Below are positions 6,943 to 8,140 of a DNA stretch of 8,140 nt, one piece after another (the stretch's first letter is position 1; each line of letters opens with the position of its first letter). The stretch comes from an uncultured Planctomycetota bacterium (GTDB lineage Bacteria > Planctomycetota > Phycisphaerae > Sedimentisphaerales > Anaerobacaceae): assembly GCA_903927855.1 (NCBI GenBank), contig CAIYOL010000089.1, positions 1-8,140 of the forward strand, given 5' to 3'. Under the pieces are notes generated by a model. The model did no database searches. It saw only the letters and a list, made by a program, of their open reading frames with translations, and had not been told where the DNA came from. The position numbers and the translations under genes were made by a program.

Positions 6943-7274
6943 AGATTAGAATACAAGACTATAATAATATTGCGATTGTTGAACTGCAAGGCGAATGGGA
7001 CAGCGATTCTGTCGAATTGTTCCAAAATACGACTGCCGACATAATTGCCGCACACAAGGCCGGCATTGTACTTGATATGAGCGATTTAGGGTTTATCGGT
7101 AGTGCCGGATTGGGACAATTGTTGCATGTTCAGGATCGCTGCAATGAGAACAACTGCCAGCTTAGATTGGCCGGACTTAATGAAATTCTCACGAAAGTTC
7201 TGGAAGTTACCCGGCTCGCAAATAAATTCGAGTGTTACGCAGAACTTACCGAGGCAGTGAAGAGTTTCGCGTAA
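6939..7274 (+). CDS. STAS-domain protein (anti-sigma factor antagonist family)
   Basis: The 111-residue product is a single STAS domain of the SpoIIAA/RsbV type, normally a partner-switching protein controlled by Ser phosphorylation. It has the N-terminal strands IAIVELQGEWDSDSVELF (residues 11-28) and the core VLDMSDLGFIGSAGLGQLL (44-62). At the usual phosphorylation site, DSSG in the family, the sequence is Gly54-Ser55-Ala56-Gly57. The acceptor Ser is kept but the preceding Asp is lost. The ATG overlaps the HD-GYP stop as ATGA, with AGGGA at 6924-6928, so the two are probably translationally coupled. No RsbW-type Ser kinase or phosphatase gene is in this window, so its partner is unknown. 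It may instead act as a scaffold for the signalling block. Confidence 0.9.
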   Translation: MKIRIQDYNNIAIVELQGEWDSDSVELFQNTTADIIAAHKAGIVLDMSDLGFIGSAGLGQLLHVQDRCNENNCQLRLAGLNEILTKVLEVTRLANKFECYAELTEAVKSFA

Positions 7275-7321
7275 AGAACAAATATCGATTGATTGCTGAT
7301 AGTTGAAATACGAAACACCAA

Positions 7322-7347
7322 GTGGCGTAAGCCATCCCCAAACGGAG
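7322..7347 (+). repeat. Small structured element with GTAA-loop hairpin upstream of the ATPase gene
   Basis: The 80-base gap between the STAS and ATPase genes contains TGGC-GTAA-GCCA (7323-7334), a 4-bp stem closed by a GNRA-type loop, followed by TCCCCAAACGGAG. By my count 20 of these 26 bases match the minus strand of 6106-6131, and four of the six differences are two compensated base pairs in the stem. The last four bases, GGAG, are the ribosome-binding site of the ATPase gene. It could be a copy of a dispersed repeat or a small regulatory RNA structure. I see no convincing -35/-10 promoter in the rest of the gap. Confidence 0.4.
7344..7347 (+). promoter_or_regulatory. Ribosome-binding site of the ATPase gene
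   Basis: GGAG lies 7 bases before the ATG at 7355 and supports that start. It forms the 3' end of the hairpin element at 7322-7347, so any folding or protein binding there could affect translation. Confidence 0.7.
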
Positions 7348-7354
7348 AAAGGTT

Positions 7355-8140
7355 ATGGGTCGGATAGCAGCGGAAAACAAGATGCAGCTCGGTCAATTGC
7401 TGTTAGAGCGAGGTGTTGTTACACAAGAGCAGATTGAAAATGCTCTTGCTGAGCAGAAGGAAAATGGGCATCGCAGGCTGCTTGGCGAGCTTTTGGTCGA
7501 GATGAATTATTGCACGGAGAATCAGATAGCCTCGGCGCTTGCTGAGGCGTATGATGTGCCTTATGCCCAAGTTAGTCCGAAGATATGTGATGCAAAAGTG
7601 CTCGATACTTTGCCGAGGGAATTTCTTGAAGAACATACTGTTCTGCCACTGTTCAAGGTCCGAGATGAGCTTACGGTGGCGGTGAGCGAGCCAACAAATG
7701 TATTTCTAATGGATGAGATAGCACGTATAAGCGGTTGTAAAGTGCAGGTAGTCTGCGCAACGGCAAAGGACATCAAGGCCACACTGAAGGCGTATCTGCC
7801 GTCGGCAAATATCTTTGTTATCGACGATATCATAGATGAGAGAGGTTTGGAATACTTTTCATTAATAGACAGATATAAAGCGGACATAAGCGACCTCGAA
7901 GAAATGGCAGGCCAATCGCCGGTCATTAAATTAGTTAATTACCTCCTTTACAACGCTGTGCTAGAAAATGCCACCGATATTCATATAGAGCCGGATGACA
8001 AGAAACTGCGTGTCCGATACAGGGTCGACGGCAAGCTTTATGAAAAGATGCGTCCACCTTATCAGATGCACGCTGCGATTGTTTCGCGTATCAAAATAAT
8101 GGCTGGACTGGACGTAGCTCAGTGCCGACTGCCTCAAGAC
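7355..8140 (+). CDS. PilB/GspE/PulE-family assembly ATPase, N-terminal part (runs off the window)
   Basis: The 262 codons present are the N-terminal half of a secretion/pilus assembly ATPase, which drives subunit polymerisation from the cytoplasmic face of the inner membrane. An MshEN-like repeat opens the protein (QLGQLLLERGVVTQEQIENA from residue 11, then LLGELLVEMNYCTENQI). The second N-terminal domain continues to about 147. The start of the ATPase core is clear from about 193: SPVIKLVNYLLYNAV, then DIHIEP, LRVRYRVDGKLYE and AAIVSRIKIMAGLDVAQCRLPQD. The family usually has an Arg where the Cys of AQCRLPQD lies. Walker A, Asp box, Walker B and zinc motifs lie beyond the window. Context with pilM/N/O favours a pilus ATPase (PilB role), but the family alone cannot separate PilB from GspE. 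Confidence 0.92.
   Translation, partial: MGRIAAENKMQLGQLLLERGVVTQEQIENALAEQKENGHRRLLGELLVEMNYCTENQIASALAEAYDVPYAQVSPKICDAKVLDTLPREFLEEHTVLPLFKVRDELTVAVSEPTNVFLMDEIARISGCKVQVVCATAKDIKATLKAYLPSANIFVIDDIIDERGLEYFSLIDRYKADISDLEEMAGQSPVIKLVNYLLYNAVLENATDIHIEPDDKKLRVRYRVDGKLYEKMRPPYQMHAAIVSRIKIMAGLDVAQCRLPQD

Noticed and set aside
7289..7331. Sigma-70 promoter in the STAS-ATPase gap
   Set aside because: TTGATT and TTGAAA could serve as -35 boxes, but nothing like TATAAT lies 16-18 bases downstream of either.
7275..7354. Cyclic-di-GMP riboswitch before the ATPase gene
   Set aside because: The context is tempting, but the gap is only 80 bases and lacks the conserved GEMM core. Only a small GTAA-loop hairpin is visible.

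Overview
The window looks like one long plus-strand operon from a Gram-negative (diderm) bacterium. It encodes the inner-membrane alignment complex of a type IV pilus (or closely related type II secretion) machine, then a block of signalling genes, then the start of the assembly ATPase. Base composition is moderate and ATG, TTG and possibly GTG starts are used. No gene here fixes the taxonomy. The mix of PilM/N/O with a GspE-type ATPase and an embedded HD-GYP/STAS block would suit a Planctomycetota (Phycisphaerae-like) genome, but that is a low-confidence guess.

Layout. Bases 2-130 are probably the 3' end of an unidentified upstream gene. Next come pilM (149-1327), pilN (1330-2055), pilO (2055-2600) and a PilP/GspC-like membrane protein (2635-3231), with gaps of 2 bases, a 1-base overlap and 34 bases. 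The signalling block follows: a PAS-containing membrane histidine kinase (3253-4725), a stand-alone receiver (4771-5163), a GAF plus HD-GYP protein predicted to degrade cyclic-di-GMP (5218-6942), and a STAS-domain protein (6939-7274) that overlaps it by 4 bases. After an 80-base gap comes the N-terminal 262 codons of a PilB/GspE/PulE-family ATPase (7355 to the window edge), which opens with an MshEN-like repeat, a fold known in relatives to bind cyclic-di-GMP.

How they may work together. PilM (cytoplasmic, actin-like) docks on the PilN N-terminus, PilN and PilO pair in the periplasm, and the PilP-like protein would link them to an outer-membrane secretin that is not in this window. The kinase and receiver would sense a membrane or cytoplasmic cue. 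The HD-GYP protein would lower cyclic-di-GMP, and the ATPase N-terminus is a plausible reader of that nucleotide. The wiring is inferred from gene order and domain content.

The least expected feature is in the HD-GYP gene. Its reading frame carries two hairpin-rich stretches (about 5541-5606 and 6055-6134) that look like in-frame insertions of small palindromic repeats. Part of the second one, read on the minus strand, resembles the element just upstream of the ATPase gene (7322-7347), including two compensated base-pair changes in a hairpin with a GTAA loop. This may be a dispersed structured repeat family that contributes both protein sequence and a ribosome-binding site. I saw no tRNA, rRNA, CRISPR array, transposase or integrase.
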